DNA of 40,270 nt from an uncultured Pirellulaceae bacterium (GTDB taxonomy: Bacteria > Planctomycetota > Planctomycetia > Pirellulales > Pirellulaceae). Both the position numbers and the translations under genes were made by a program. The DNA lies in the NCBI GenBank assembly GCA_937928555.1, contig CALFWR010000015.1, positions 1 through 40,270 of the forward strand. Direction: 5' to 3'. The notes under the pieces were generated by a model. It was not told the origin of the DNA. It made no database searches and saw only the letters and a list, made by a program, of their open reading frames with translations. Of this stretch, positions 6,969 to 15,870 are shown piece by piece (within the stretch, counting starts at the first letter, position 1; the number at the start of each line of letters is the position of its first letter).

Positions 6969-8981
6969 TTGCACGGCCCGAGGTCTCTGCTTCCAAATCT
7001 GCTTCTGCTTTCTGGTTGTCTCACAATATGCGCAACAACTATGTTCGCGCAAACGGCCAACGATCCGGAACTGCCAGCCTTGGTGAATGTACCGGCCACA
7101 GAGTTTGTTCGTGGCGTGGAGCCAGCGAAAACCGTTTTTCGTTCGGGTCGAAAAGCGCATGTCGGGCCAGACTGGGATGAAGGACCGGCGCACCGAGTCA
7201 AACTGGCCTCGTTTGCGATTTCCCGCGATCAGGTTTCGATGGCAGAGTTTCTTCGGTTTATGCCTGACTACCGGCAACGACTGGACCAAAGCCTCGTCGA
7301 ATGGAACCCCGAAGCTGCCGCGGTGATGGTGAGTTGGCACGAGGCGACAGACTATTGCCAATGGATGTCACGCCGCGCGGGACAAAAATTCAGACTTCCT
7401 ACTGAAAGCGAATGGGAACTTGCTGCTCGCGAAAGTCCCGCCAACGGCCTGGACGGGCTTGGGGACGGAACCCAGGAGTGGTGCCTTGACTGGTGGAAAG
7501 AGTACGAATCGTCCGGCGATGGAATTCGCCTGAACCCATGTGGGCCAAAAAATGGAATCGTCAAAGTTGTCCGTGACGGAGGCGGAGGAAGCATCGAAGA
7601 ACAGTCGCTTGCACCAAACAACGGTGTAGCAGTAACCGACTATCGAACGACAGATCGTTCGGCGACGCTGCCCGACGATCGTCGCGCAAACCTTGGCTTT
7701 CGACTTGCTGTCGGAGACCACATACAGCAAACCAGAGTCAACCCGGCGGATGTAGTCCAACCGCGTGGAGTTCCTTTTGAACAAGTCATCCAGAACCCGG
7801 CTGACTGGGGCCTGGACCTGGAAGCAGACAAACCACGCTTCCAGGCAAGCACCAGATTCATCGCAGATTCGCCGGAAGTTGTTCCATACTGGGGACGGCA
7901 CCACGTGCCCAGTGTGACATGGTGCGACAACGGTGATTTACTTGCAACCTGCATCACGGCAGCGTTTGACAACAGCGATCAAATGGCGATCCTGCTTACC
8001 AGACTCAGACGCGGGTCCACAATCTGGGACAAGCCAGCGGTATTTTTTCTTGCTTCCGATCACAACGTTACCAGCTCCGCATTGTTTCACGCGAAAGACG
8101 GCGACATCCACCACTACAACGGTCTTGGCAACAATCTGTGTGAGGACTTCTCCATGTTCAAGCGAGTGAGCAAGGATAATGGCGTCACCTGGAGCCGCCC
8201 AAAGATTGTCCATCGCTTTCCCGCCAACGCAGCCTCTCCGGAAAATCCGCATGCAAGCCCGCGACTGTGGCCACACATGGACATCAAGGTCTGGAATGCT
8301 GACGACGGCGAATGCCTTGTGATGTCGACCGATGTTGGAGCAGGCAATGAACGGGGTTCCGCTTTGTTTGCAAGTTTTGACAACGGTGACTCATGGCAGG
8401 AAATAACCCGAACCGGTTTCGCCGCAGAATCATTCGCAGGCGATGGAAAGTCAGCCGGGTGGATTGCCGGAATTCATGCGCCGGTGGTAATGCTCGATGG
8501 TGGCAACCTGATGGGAATAGGACGCTCAAACGATATCGACGGTTTTTCGCCGATGAGTCGTTCTTCCGATCAAGGCAGGACGTGGCGATACTCGGCCAGC
8601 CCGTTTCCGGCGATTTCTTCGAGCCAACGATCTGTCCTGATGAGGCTTGCCGAAGGCCCTTTGCTGCACGTGAGTTTTACTGACACAACCAGAGCGCAGC
8701 GCGAAGGGCGGGACAAAGGAATGCTGTTTGATACCTCAACGGGAACACCGAAAAGAGGCGTCGGGATGTTTGCGGCAGTTTCCGTTGACCAGGGGAAGAC
8801 CTGGCCGTTGAGCAAATTGATTTCCAATCACCCATCGCTTCCATGGAAGTCCCGTTCGGGCGGGTATTTGTCCTGCGTTCAAACTCCAGACAACATGCTG
8901 CACTTGATAACCAGCAGTCACTATTACAGCTTCCACCTTGAGTGGATCAAAGTTAAGCCGACGCATACCGATCGCCATTGA
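6969..8981 (+). CDS. SUMF1-like domain fused to BNR/sialidase-like beta-propeller, exported
   Basis: A 670-residue exported protein. An N-terminal hydrophobic stretch (residues 7-27) contains LSGC, a possible lipobox at Cys17, but cleavage after FAQ by signal peptidase I is equally possible. Residues 35-250 match the sulfatase-modifying-factor (SUMF1) fold: FAISRDQVSMAEF, RLPTESEWE at 142-150 and a closing NLGFRLAV. From about 295 a second domain carries four Asp boxes (401-408, 469-476, 532-539, 605-612), as in sialidase-type propellers. The catalytic marks of both families look eroded: the CRxxxR cysteine region of formylglycine-generating enzymes is replaced by AVTDYRTTDR, and the RIP motif reads HVP (312-314). 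The start is TTG, because an in-frame TGA precedes it closely. It converges with the M56 gene. Confidence 0.78.
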   Translation: MHGPRSLLPNLLLLSGCLTICATTMFAQTANDPELPALVNVPATEFVRGVEPAKTVFRSGRKAHVGPDWDEGPAHRVKLASFAISRDQVSMAEFLRFMPDYRQRLDQSLVEWNPEAAAVMVSWHEATDYCQWMSRRAGQKFRLPTESEWELAARESPANGLDGLGDGTQEWCLDWWKEYESSGDGIRLNPCGPKNGIVKVVRDGGGGSIEEQSLAPNNGVAVTDYRTTDRSATLPDDRRANLGFRLAVGDHIQQTRVNPADVVQPRGVPFEQVIQNPADWGLDLEADKPRFQASTRFIADSPEVVPYWGRHHVPSVTWCDNGDLLATCITAAFDNSDQMAILLTRLRRGSTIWDKPAVFFLASDHNVTSSALFHAKDGDIHHYNGLGNNLCEDFSMFKRVSKDNGVTWSRPKIVHRFPANAASPENPHASPRLWPHMDIKVWNADDGECLVMSTDVGAGNERGSALFASFDNGDSWQEITRTGFAAESFAGDGKSAGWIAGIHAPVVMLDGGNLMGIGRSNDIDGFSPMSRSSDQGRTWRYSASPFPAISSSQRSVLMRLAEGPLLHVSFTDTTRAQREGRDKGMLFDTSTGTPKRGVGMFAAVSVDQGKTWPLSKLISNHPSLPWKSRSGGYLSCVQTPDNMLHLITSSHYYSFHLEWIKVKPTHTDRH

Positions 8982-9037
8982 ATCGATGCCGTCGCCACGA
9001 ATTGGGAGCGGAAAGGTCGGACCGCAAACCGAACCTC

Positions 9038-12000
9038 TCACCGGTTCTGTGGGCTCACCGTCAACACAATGCCACTGTCCTGATCGGGCGTGTACGCTTT
9101 GGAGACAGGTGACTTGATCTGCTTCCATTGATGCGCTGCTTGCAATGTTACCGGTTCATCAGGCAATCGCGTGAACAAGAACTCGCCCTGTTCGTTGGTG
9201 AGAGCGTCAGCCATGATGAACCGCTCACCGCAGTCTGCCTTGACCTCGTATTCGCTCATCGGCTGACCCTTCGCATCGACAACTTTGCCCACAAGGCGGT
9301 GGCCTTTTTCAAGCACAATGTCAAAGGAATCTCCAGCCGAAACCGGACGCGGCGGCGGAACCTGAAAGCCACTCTTGGGCTCAATCTTCAGCTGATAGTC
9401 ATGGCCGTGAACCCTGAGAGATTCAAAAACCCAATTGCCATCATCGTTAGTGTAGGCACCATGCGAGCCAACGTTACTCAAACTGATACTGACAGGAATC
9501 TGTGACAACGCGTTTCCATCCGAATCGGTGACGCGGACTTTCGCAGAGCCACTTTCCGGGAGCGAGAGAGCGACTTCTGCGACCGCATTGTCGGAATCAA
9601 GTTCCGTTTCTTCCCAATAGCCCAGTAACAAATCGTCGCTGCGGACTTTTGCTTTGACGCCCAGTGGAACCGGAGTGATGACAAACTGTCCGTTTCCCTT
9701 GCTGACGACTTCCAGTTCTCCGAAGTGATGTCCTCTTCTCGATCGGTCGTGAAACTCAAGGCGGGCCTTGATCGTCGTCGAAACTGGTTTTCCTTCATGG
9801 TCCGTAACAGTACCGTGAATCGCGCCCGCAGGTTCCACGTCAACGACGAACTGGTTGTCTTTGAGATCAACAATTTGTCCAGACCCATGCTTGCCAACAA
9901 CCGAAAAGCCTGCCATGCCTTCGGAGCTGACTCTCAGTTGGTTCGTAGAAACCATCACATCAACTTCGCCATCATTGATTTCGACAAGCTCGCTTTCAAA
10001 CCATGTTGCGTCTGTTGGCGACTGACGATAGAGCCGAACGGTGCCCAGGGGAAACGCGCGCTGGCCATCGCACTGAAAGACAATTTTTGCGGCGCGTTTT
10101 TCAACATCAAACGCATCCAAATCAATAACAATTTCGTCCGGCTCATTTTCAATTGAGAAAGACTTGAACAGAGCCGTTGCCGATTGTGAAACCCGAAGAA
10201 TTCCCGGAACAACTCCGTGAAGTAAAAACTCACGATCGCTTCCGGCTACAGGTTCCAGTGCGAGATCAAAAATTACCGAAGCACCCCCGCCTGGACTGGG
10301 CCTGTAATTCTGCTGTGCCTTTAGCGTATCGGGATCAAGCAATTCAAGATTGCCCTCGAATCGAACCTTGAGAGTTTTCGGCTTTGTCAGCGTCAACAGG
10401 GTCTCTTTTCCAGCGACGACGCCCAAAAAAAACACTCTTTCGTTTTTCAGTTTCACCGCCAGATTGTGCTTGCCCGGTGAAAGCTGATTGGTTTCGAATT
10501 TGCCATCTTTGTCGACAGTAGCAATTGGTTTTTGATACCTGAAATCCAGGTATCCCCTGCTGCACTCATAGATTTTCGCATCGACGGCGGGTTTCTCCTG
10601 ATGATCGATGATGGTTCCACGCGTTATCGGTTTTTTCACAAGCGTTACGTTGATGACGTCGTCGCGCTGAAGTTGCCCAACGGTCGCAGTCACGAAACCT
10701 TGCTTCCGTACTGACAGGCGATCAATCAGCTCATGGTTCAGATTAAAAACGGTAACTTCACCCTTGCCATCTGTTTTGAACTCCGCTGCCGCGCCCTGAA
10801 CCGATGTCACAGAAGACTTGATCTTGCGGCGTATGAAAACGTTTTCGATCGGCCGACCCTCTGTGTCGAGTACCTTCAGTCGGCAGGATGGACCTCGAGT
10901 CAACTGCACCTCTCGCTCAACCGTTTTGTCCGCGTACAGCTCCATGTCCTTGAGGACAAGTGCCGGCGCAAAACCTTCGACGTCAAGCAACAGGCTGACG
11001 GTGCCGGCTTCAATTTCAAACTCGTGATTCACTTTCCCTTTTTTCAAACTCGTTGAGATCCCGTATCCGTGACGACGCCTTGGCCCCGATTGAGAATGGA
11101 TGCTGACGCTTCCGATATCAACTGAAACGCCAGCGTCGTCCAGCACTCGCAGCACGATCTTCGCGATGCCTTCGGATTGCCCGGGAGGCAGTTTCTCTTT
11201 TTTCATCTCATTGATTTCGGCAGCCCGGACTTCGCTTTCCTGAATCATCAGCGCCGATGTGTAGGACGCGATCGCCCTGGTTCCTGAACTGGTTGAAGCC
11301 AGAACCACCAAAGTCGCAAGGACCACCAACAGGAACCCCCAAGCCGAACTGAATGTACGAGGCGCCTCCTCTGGCACTAGGATACGTCGCACGCGGTCAA
11401 GAAGTTTTCCGTTTTGGGAATGAGCAAAACCCATCGCAGCGGAAGGCAAACCGTCACTGCGTTTCTCGTGGATCCACTCGGCGAACCGGGACAACGTTTG
11501 GGCATACACCACACTGCTGCCAACCGCCTTGACGGCCGCCGCGTCACAACAGGCCTCGCGTTCGGAGCGAATCTGGCGATTGATAAAGTGCACTGCCGGA
11601 TTAAAGAAGTAAAGCGAACCGATTGCGAGCTGCAACAGGTTGAACAGGAAGTCATGCCGTCTGATGTGGGCGATCTCGTGGGCGAGTACCGATTCAATTT
11701 CATGACTGGTAAGTTGAGTCAGCATCGCAGCGGGAATAACAATGGTCGCTCGCAGAACCCCAAAAACGCATGGGGAAAGCAGCGTCATTGAGTTGGACAC
11801 TCTCAATTCAGTGGGCATCGCGCAGTTGAGCCTGGCCTTCAGGTTTTCAAACTGCAATTGCAACGACGATGGAGCTTCTCCGGCGCTGGCCCGAAGTTTT
11901 TCCGCGCGAACAACAGTTGCCAGATCCCGCAACAACAGAACGCAGGAAATTATCAACCAGGCGACGATTGCAACAGGCTGCCACTGTTTGGCAACGAGCT

Positions 12001-12382
12001 TTGCGCCTTCGGTCCATCGGTTGGCACTGAAAAACGCAACTGCCCGACCGGGATCATCGTTTGCAGAAGACACATGATCGCTCAAGGGCCCCGTATGGCC
12101 TAGGCCATGCGGCGCCGCGACAAGCATCGCAGCCGAGTCCTTACCGATGTACGCTGGAGTTGTGTTGGAAACGAACCCATGAGTCATCGCCGACGACAGG
12201 ACGATCAGGATCAGAGCGCCATACGCCAAAGCATACCGGAGCCTAGTCCGTCGAGCGGGCAAAAACGAAAGGCAGGTTGCCAGCACCACGGCGATCAATG
12301 CGGCTTGCCAGATCGAATGCAATAACGCCCAGAAGACGTGCTGCCAGAATGATGTCTCGAACGAATTCAGAAGAGCACTCAC
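9038..12382 (-). CDS. BlaR1-type M56 family metallopeptidase with carboxypeptidase-regulatory-like repeats
   Basis: This 1114-residue protein begins with several membrane segments (about residues 15-45, 50-68 and 128-145) and an M56 zinc-protease domain with HEIAH at 235-239 and the downstream EREACCD. A fourth membrane segment lies near residue 345. In BlaR1/MecR1 the outer domain is a penicillin sensor. Here it is replaced by about 700 residues of beta-sandwich repeats of the CarboxypepD_reg kind, recognisable by recurring G-x-V-x-D-x-x-G-x-P starts such as GTVTDHEGKPV, GKVVDAKGQPM and GTIIDHQEKPA. By family logic it would cleave the co-encoded BlaI repressor on receiving a signal outside the cell. 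The signal is unknown and there is no sign of beta-lactam binding. It overlaps blaI by 4 bases (ATGA), so the two are translationally coupled. Confidence 0.9.
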   Translation of the reverse strand: MSALLNSFETSFWQHVFWALLHSIWQAALIAVVLATCLSFLPARRTRLRYALAYGALILIVLSSAMTHGFVSNTTPAYIGKDSAAMLVAAPHGLGHTGPLSDHVSSANDDPGRAVAFFSANRWTEGAKLVAKQWQPVAIVAWLIISCVLLLRDLATVVRAEKLRASAGEAPSSLQLQFENLKARLNCAMPTELRVSNSMTLLSPCVFGVLRATIVIPAAMLTQLTSHEIESVLAHEIAHIRRHDFLFNLLQLAIGSLYFFNPAVHFINRQIRSEREACCDAAAVKAVGSSVVYAQTLSRFAEWIHEKRSDGLPSAAMGFAHSQNGKLLDRVRRILVPEEAPRTFSSAWGFLLVVLATLVVLASTSSGTRAIASYTSALMIQESEVRAAEINEMKKEKLPPGQSEGIAKIVLRVLDDAGVSVDIGSVSIHSQSGPRRRHGYGISTSLKKGKVNHEFEIEAGTVSLLLDVEGFAPALVLKDMELYADKTVEREVQLTRGPSCRLKVLDTEGRPIENVFIRRKIKSSVTSVQGAAAEFKTDGKGEVTVFNLNHELIDRLSVRKQGFVTATVGQLQRDDVINVTLVKKPITRGTIIDHQEKPAVDAKIYECSRGYLDFRYQKPIATVDKDGKFETNQLSPGKHNLAVKLKNERVFFLGVVAGKETLLTLTKPKTLKVRFEGNLELLDPDTLKAQQNYRPSPGGGASVIFDLALEPVAGSDREFLLHGVVPGILRVSQSATALFKSFSIENEPDEIVIDLDAFDVEKRAAKIVFQCDGQRAFPLGTVRLYRQSPTDATWFESELVEINDGEVDVMVSTNQLRVSSEGMAGFSVVGKHGSGQIVDLKDNQFVVDVEPAGAIHGTVTDHEGKPVSTTIKARLEFHDRSRRGHHFGELEVVSKGNGQFVITPVPLGVKAKVRSDDLLLGYWEETELDSDNAVAEVALSLPESGSAKVRVTDSDGNALSQIPVSISLSNVGSHGAYTNDDGNWVFESLRVHGHDYQLKIEPKSGFQVPPPRPVSAGDSFDIVLEKGHRLVGKVVDAKGQPMSEYEVKADCGERFIMADALTNEQGEFLFTRLPDEPVTLQAAHQWKQIKSPVSKAYTPDQDSGIVLTVSPQNR

Positions 12383-12795
12383 TGCTTGCCTCCTGACTTT
12401 TGATTGCGTTCCTTTACTTCGTTGTTGATCAGCTTTCTGATCGCTTTGAGTTCTTCTTCGTTCGGGTTCGAAGAGTCAATCAAAGACTGGACCACCGACG
12501 AAACATCGCCGGAAAAGAGGTTTTGTAGCAGGCCGTTCATGAACGGCTTCATGATCTTTTCTTTGCTGACAATCGGCCGATAGATGTTGGCCATCCCTTC
12601 GCGTTGATGATCAACGAGGCCTTTCTTTTCCATCGACTGCAATGTTGCCAGAACCGTGGTGTACGCGCGGTCTTTGCCATCGCGCAGCAGTTCGTGCAAT
12701 TGACGAACCGTTAGCGGTCCATTCTCCCAAAGAACCGAAAGGAACTGCATCTCCAGTTCCGATGGACGCTTTTTCTTTTTGCCAGACTCAGCCAC
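12379..12795 (-). CDS. BlaI/MecI/CopY family transcriptional repressor
   Basis: The protein is a winged-helix repressor of the BlaI family. Residues such as PSELEMQFLSVLWENGPLTVRQLHELL and YTTVLATLQSMEKKGLV give the DNA-binding fold, and the C-terminal half is the dimerisation and cleavage region. I place the start at GTG 12795, because GGGAG lies six bases before it. The upstream ATG at 12819 would give eight more residues (MQWIRESV) but has only GGAA four bases away, directly next to the operator. Either start gives the same functional protein. The gene overlaps the M56 peptidase gene by ATGA. It probably represses its own operon through the palindrome immediately upstream. Confidence 0.9.
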   Translation of the reverse strand: MAESGKKKKRPSELEMQFLSVLWENGPLTVRQLHELLRDGKDRAYTTVLATLQSMEKKGLVDHQREGMANIYRPIVSKEKIMKPFMNGLLQNLFSGDVSSVVQSLIDSSNPNEEELKAIRKLINNEVKERNQKSGGKQ

Positions 12796-12823
12796 AACGC
12801 TCTCCCTGATCCACTGCATTTCC

Positions 12824-12851
12824 AGTATCTACTATGATCACAGTAGATACT
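12824..12851. promoter_or_regulatory. Palindromic operator of the BlaI-M56 operon
   Basis: AGTATCTACT (12824-12833) and its exact complement AGTAGATACT (12842-12851) flank the core ATGATCAC, whose centre TGATCA is itself palindromic. Only one base pair of the 28 breaks the symmetry. The TACT...AGTA spacing resembles the TACTACA-TGTAGTA operators bound by BlaI/MecI repressors. It lies directly upstream of the blaI start, so autorepression is the natural reading. A further half-like CAGTAGAC sits at 12859-12866. Confidence 0.8.
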
Positions 12852-12901
12852 AAAAGTGCAGTAGACCGCTGTCAAGGAGAAACCTTGCAGCCTGCTGCGA
12901 A

Positions 12902-13228
12902 CTATCGAGCCCACAGGATATTGCCGGTGTTTCGCGGCGGGATGCCCGTCACGGCGGCTCGCTGCTGGGCGCGGCGAATCTGGAAATTGCGATGCAGATT
13001 CGCTCCGTAGCCGGTTACGGGGCGGGGAGTTTTGCTTGTCACAGCAGGTCTGTACGAATAGCCGCTGGCAAACGGATGCGAAAAGCTTCGCTGCACAGGC
13101 TGCTGGTAATTGTGGATTGTTGGCGTCGGGGCTCGAAAAATTCGCCTGAATAGCCGCTGTGCGTTGGCATCGGAAGAGGCAAGGGACACAATGACAATCG
13201 CAGCAAAAAGTAAAACAAATTGTTTCAT
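12902..13228 (-). CDS. Small secreted basic protein, unknown function
   Basis: This 108-residue protein has a clear signal peptide: KQFVLLFAAIVIVSLASSDANAQ, with likely cleavage after ANA. The mature part is rich in Arg, Pro, Tyr, Gln and His (RLFRRIFRAP, HNYQQPVQRSF) with no cysteine and no recognisable domain. The ATG at 13228 is preceded by CTGGAG at seven bases, which supports real translation. The gene lies upstream of the blaI operator on the same strand, but with the operator and promoter of blaI in between it is probably a separate unit. It may be a cell-envelope component; nothing more can be said. Confidence 0.7.
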   Translation of the reverse strand: MKQFVLLFAAIVIVSLASSDANAQRLFRRIFRAPTPTIHNYQQPVQRSFSHPFASGYSYRPAVTSKTPRPVTGYGANLHRNFQIRRAQQRAAVTGIPPRNTGNILWAR

Positions 13229-13331
13229 TGAAGTTCTCCAGTATGTTAGCGAAATCGCAAATCATCTGCGGGGCCGGGTTCGTCCGATGATTCGCTTACG
13301 GTTAAGTTTTTGTTTTGTTCACCCAATTGAT

Positions 13332-13517
13332 CCCGGATTGTTCACGACGACGGGCGTTAATTCTACGTCTGGCCAACAGGAGCAAGGGAAAAGCTGAAAT
13401 CAACAAGGAATGTAAATCATCCGGTAGATGAAAACCACAGCGATCGTTTCATCGTATCTGAGTCGCGAATCACTGTCTCAACTGATTCTGACGCCCACGC
13501 CTCGTGAATAATCCGAG
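13332..13517 (+). mobile_element. 187-bp inverted-repeat element, copy 3 (TSD TTGAT)
   Basis: A 186-base copy in plus orientation. Left end CCCGGATTGTTCACGA and right end TCGTGAATAATCCGAG each carry one change against the consensus. The exact 5-bp direct repeat TTGAT flanks it at 13327-13331 and 13518-13522. The 27-codon inner frame is open but carries several amino-acid changes. It fills most of the gap between the small secreted protein and the DUF1559 gene and ends 17 bases from the latter's stop codon. Confidence 0.92.
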
Positions 13518-13534
13518 TTGATTTTGCCCGCCCC

Positions 13535-14578
13535 CTACTCCTGCCCGGAATCCTCACCGATCCCGGCAAGCGGACTATCGCCGCGAATCACCCAGCCAAA
13601 TGGGTAAAGCATTAGTATGACGAACAGCCCCAAAGCCAACAGGGGGCCAAACCTGTAAACAGCCATCTCGCCACCACCGGAAGACCTCAACTTCACCACG
13701 GCACCGTCGGCAATTTGAAAGTACTTGCGAAGCTGCGACGGGTATTCGCCAACGGGACCAAAGTACGCGTTTCCGTCCAATGCTGCAAAATTACCGGGCT
13801 GGTAAGTTTTGCGAAAGGTGGACTCACGAAAGTGCGGCAATTGCTGGGGTGAACTTCGCTCCATCAATTCAACCGCCTCGTCAATTTTCAGGTCAGACGG
13901 ACGCGTCCATTCGACCGGATCAAGATGGTCTTCCACAATTGCAATGGTGCTCCCTGGCCCGTCGGTGACTCGGCTCAAACTTGCCGCCTGACCGTCAAAA
14001 AGCGTTCCCGGTCCCGCGACCAGTTTGTAGCTTGTCAGACCATCCGCACAGTCAAGACAGGGGCATCGAAAGGCATCAGGCATCTGGCCGATCAACTTCC
14101 GGTTGGCTGGACTATCCCATGGCTGGTCAAAATCGTACTGATCGTAGAGCGACTGCTGGTCGATGTAGGGAAGAATCGCGACTCGCCAACTATGCGGTGG
14201 CGTTCCCTCGGCAACACCGAACTGGCCAGCGGGCAGATGGCCAAACTCAGTTTCGTAGTTAAGCATTGAAAGCATGAGTTGCCGCATGTTGAACAGGCAA
14301 TTTCTCCTTCTCGAATCGTCAACCCTGTCTTCTAAGTTCATCGATGTTCCGAAGCAAACAACCATCATTGCGGCAAAGCCACCGGTGATCAAAAAAACCA
14401 ACACTCGCTCGGACTTCTTTGGATATACCGCCGCGACAGCACAAAGAGCAATCCAAACCGCCGCAAAAATAAACAGCGACGTGCCAATTGAAAACACAAC
14501 TGCGAGCAGCGTCACCAGATAGAAAGCATGCCACAGTCGAAACTGAAACCTGTCTTGCTCAACATTGCTTTCACTCAT
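13535..14578 (-). CDS. DUF1559 domain-containing membrane protein
   Basis: The 347-residue protein carries the DUF1559 (pseudopilin-like) region that is greatly expanded in planctomycetes: RRRNCLFNMRQLMLSMLNYETEFGHLPAG, SWRVAILPYIDQQSLYDQYDFD and DGPGSTIAIVE. Most relatives start with a type II pseudopilin methylation motif. This one instead has two or three membrane segments in the first 85 residues (about 15-50 and 58-78) and another near the C-terminus (about 311-330), so it is an integral membrane variant. It is the last gene of a three-gene minus-strand group, 41 bases after the unknown protein at 14620-15150. The function of DUF1559 proteins is not established. Confidence 0.85.
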   Translation of the reverse strand: MSESNVEQDRFQFRLWHAFYLVTLLAVVFSIGTSLFIFAAVWIALCAVAAVYPKKSERVLVFLITGGFAAMMVVCFGTSMNLEDRVDDSRRRNCLFNMRQLMLSMLNYETEFGHLPAGQFGVAEGTPPHSWRVAILPYIDQQSLYDQYDFDQPWDSPANRKLIGQMPDAFRCPCLDCADGLTSYKLVAGPGTLFDGQAASLSRVTDGPGSTIAIVEDHLDPVEWTRPSDLKIDEAVELMERSSPQQLPHFRESTFRKTYQPGNFAALDGNAYFGPVGEYPSQLRKYFQIADGAVVKLRSSGGGEMAVYRFGPLLALGLFVILMLYPFGWVIRGDSPLAGIGEDSGQE

Positions 14579-14619
14579 CTGTCGCTTTCAAAATTGACGT
14601 CCGACAGTAAAGCTAATCT

Positions 14620-15150
14620 CTACTGCCGCTCAACGCCTCCGGCAATCCAGTGCTTTCGATACTCGGGACCAGACAGTGGTTCGCTTTTCAAACCGTTTTC
14701 GTCAAGCGCGTTGTACATCGACAAAGACCCGCTGTCGAATTTGAATTCCAGTGCGTACAGCAACTCTCTGGAATTAGCGGGAGCCTGCGGCAAATATTCA
14801 ACCATCGCAATATCTTCAAGCGTTGCATTTAATGCCGGAACAATGGATGGGTGCCTGTCCTTTTGCCAGACCAGCGGCATTTCGCCATAACAACCAAGCC
14901 AGCTGGGTGGCTGCTCCAAATCGACAGTGTTCCATGTGATCAGCAGTTGTGAAATCTGAATGTGACACGCTTCCAGTTGCCGCTGGCCAAACCTGAAAAC
15001 AACCGCTTCATCACTGAACCACTCATCGTGATCGGTGTGCCAAGCAAGCCAAACGTCCGTCAACTTCGAACCGATCAATTCGCGCAGACTGTCGGCATCC
15101 TTTTTCAGAACCGCATCGACGCTTTCCAAAAAGTCCGTCCGTCGATTCAT
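14620..15150 (-). CDS. Hypothetical cytoplasmic protein in B3/B4-DUF1559 operon
   Basis: I do not recognise this 176-residue acidic soluble protein. It has no signal peptide or membrane segment. Notable parts are the Trp/His/Asp-rich segment DVWLAWHTDHDEWFSDEAVVFRFGQRQLE and a C-terminal ELLYALEFKFDSGSLSMYNALDENGL. Its start codon touches the stop codon of the B3/B4 gene (TAG directly followed by ATG), so translational coupling is likely and the two products probably act together or are made in fixed ratio. Confidence 0.72.
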   Translation of the reverse strand: MNRRTDFLESVDAVLKKDADSLRELIGSKLTDVWLAWHTDHDEWFSDEAVVFRFGQRQLEACHIQISQLLITWNTVDLEQPPSWLGCYGEMPLVWQKDRHPSIVPALNATLEDIAMVEYLPQAPANSRELLYALEFKFDSGSLSMYNALDENGLKSEPLSGPEYRKHWIAGGVERQ

Positions 15151-15840
15151 CTAACTTACCCGCTGGGTCAGTAATCCCTGATAGCAATCCGCAGCAAGCG
15201 ACTCAAGCCACTGAGCCGCCTTTTCCGTTTGACCGGGAAGTTCATCGGTGCCCCAAATCACGACCAACGACTCACGCGTGTCTGCGGAAGTTTTCGTCCG
15301 CTGAGAATCTTTGACCGCATTGGCACAAGGCCCCTGTTCATCAAACAGACACAACAACCCGTCGAGCTTGATTGTCTGGCCGGACGCGTTGAACACGTAC
15401 TCGGAATTTTCCGGTGCGATTGCAATTCGCAATTTACCGCCGGCAGGCTCACAGCGATTCAGATCGACGACGCTGATTGGCAATCCGCTGTGAAGTGAAA
15501 CAACGTTGATCAAATCCACGACCGGATTGATATGCCCCAGCTTGTTTGCAGAAACAGCTTTGACCAGATATTCAGACGCTGGCTTGCCGCGACCGGTCGG
15601 CTTGTACCCGCCATGCCGAAGCAAATCGCGGACTCTGGATTTGACTTCATCCTGTCTGGACGAATCAACCAGCACCCGAAACGGTGACTTTCCGGTCACT
15701 TCCTCTGCGACGGACAACCATTGCAACAAGGCGTCGGGATCGGACGCCGAAATGTCACCATGACCAATTCTGATCAGGGCAGGATCGAGGCAGGGGTGAT
15801 CCTCGACCGTGATGTTCAAATCTTCAGGCGTGGTGTTCAT
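15151..15840 (-). CDS. B3/B4 tRNA-binding (PheRS beta editing-like) domain protein
   Basis: The 229-residue protein matches the B3/B4 domain, known from the beta subunit of phenylalanyl-tRNA synthetase, where it forms the editing site. Stand-alone versions are found in many bacteria. The recognisable core runs from HGGYKPTGRGKPASEYLVKA to FDEQGPCANAVKDSQRTK, including NPVVDLINVVSLHSGLPISVVDL. By analogy it could hydrolyse mischarged aminoacyl-tRNA or a related ester, but stand-alone members are poorly characterised. It is the first gene of a three-gene operon. The whole 443-base region upstream consists of nested repeat elements that come within 31 bases of the ATG, so the operon's promoter must lie in or be formed by the element unless it is read from upstream. 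Confidence 0.85.
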   Translation of the reverse strand: MNTTPEDLNITVEDHPCLDPALIRIGHGDISASDPDALLQWLSVAEEVTGKSPFRVLVDSSRQDEVKSRVRDLLRHGGYKPTGRGKPASEYLVKAVSANKLGHINPVVDLINVVSLHSGLPISVVDLNRCEPAGGKLRIAIAPENSEYVFNASGQTIKLDGLLCLFDEQGPCANAVKDSQRTKTSADTRESLVVIWGTDELPGQTEKAAQWLESLAADCYQGLLTQRVS

Positions 15841-15870
15841 CGGGCTCCTTCAATATTCAGGTCATACCAA

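Noticed and set aside
9038..12819. Beta-lactam resistance sensor (true BlaR1/BlaI) interpretation
   Set aside because: The M56 and BlaI families match, but there is no penicillin-binding domain and no beta-lactamase gene nearby.
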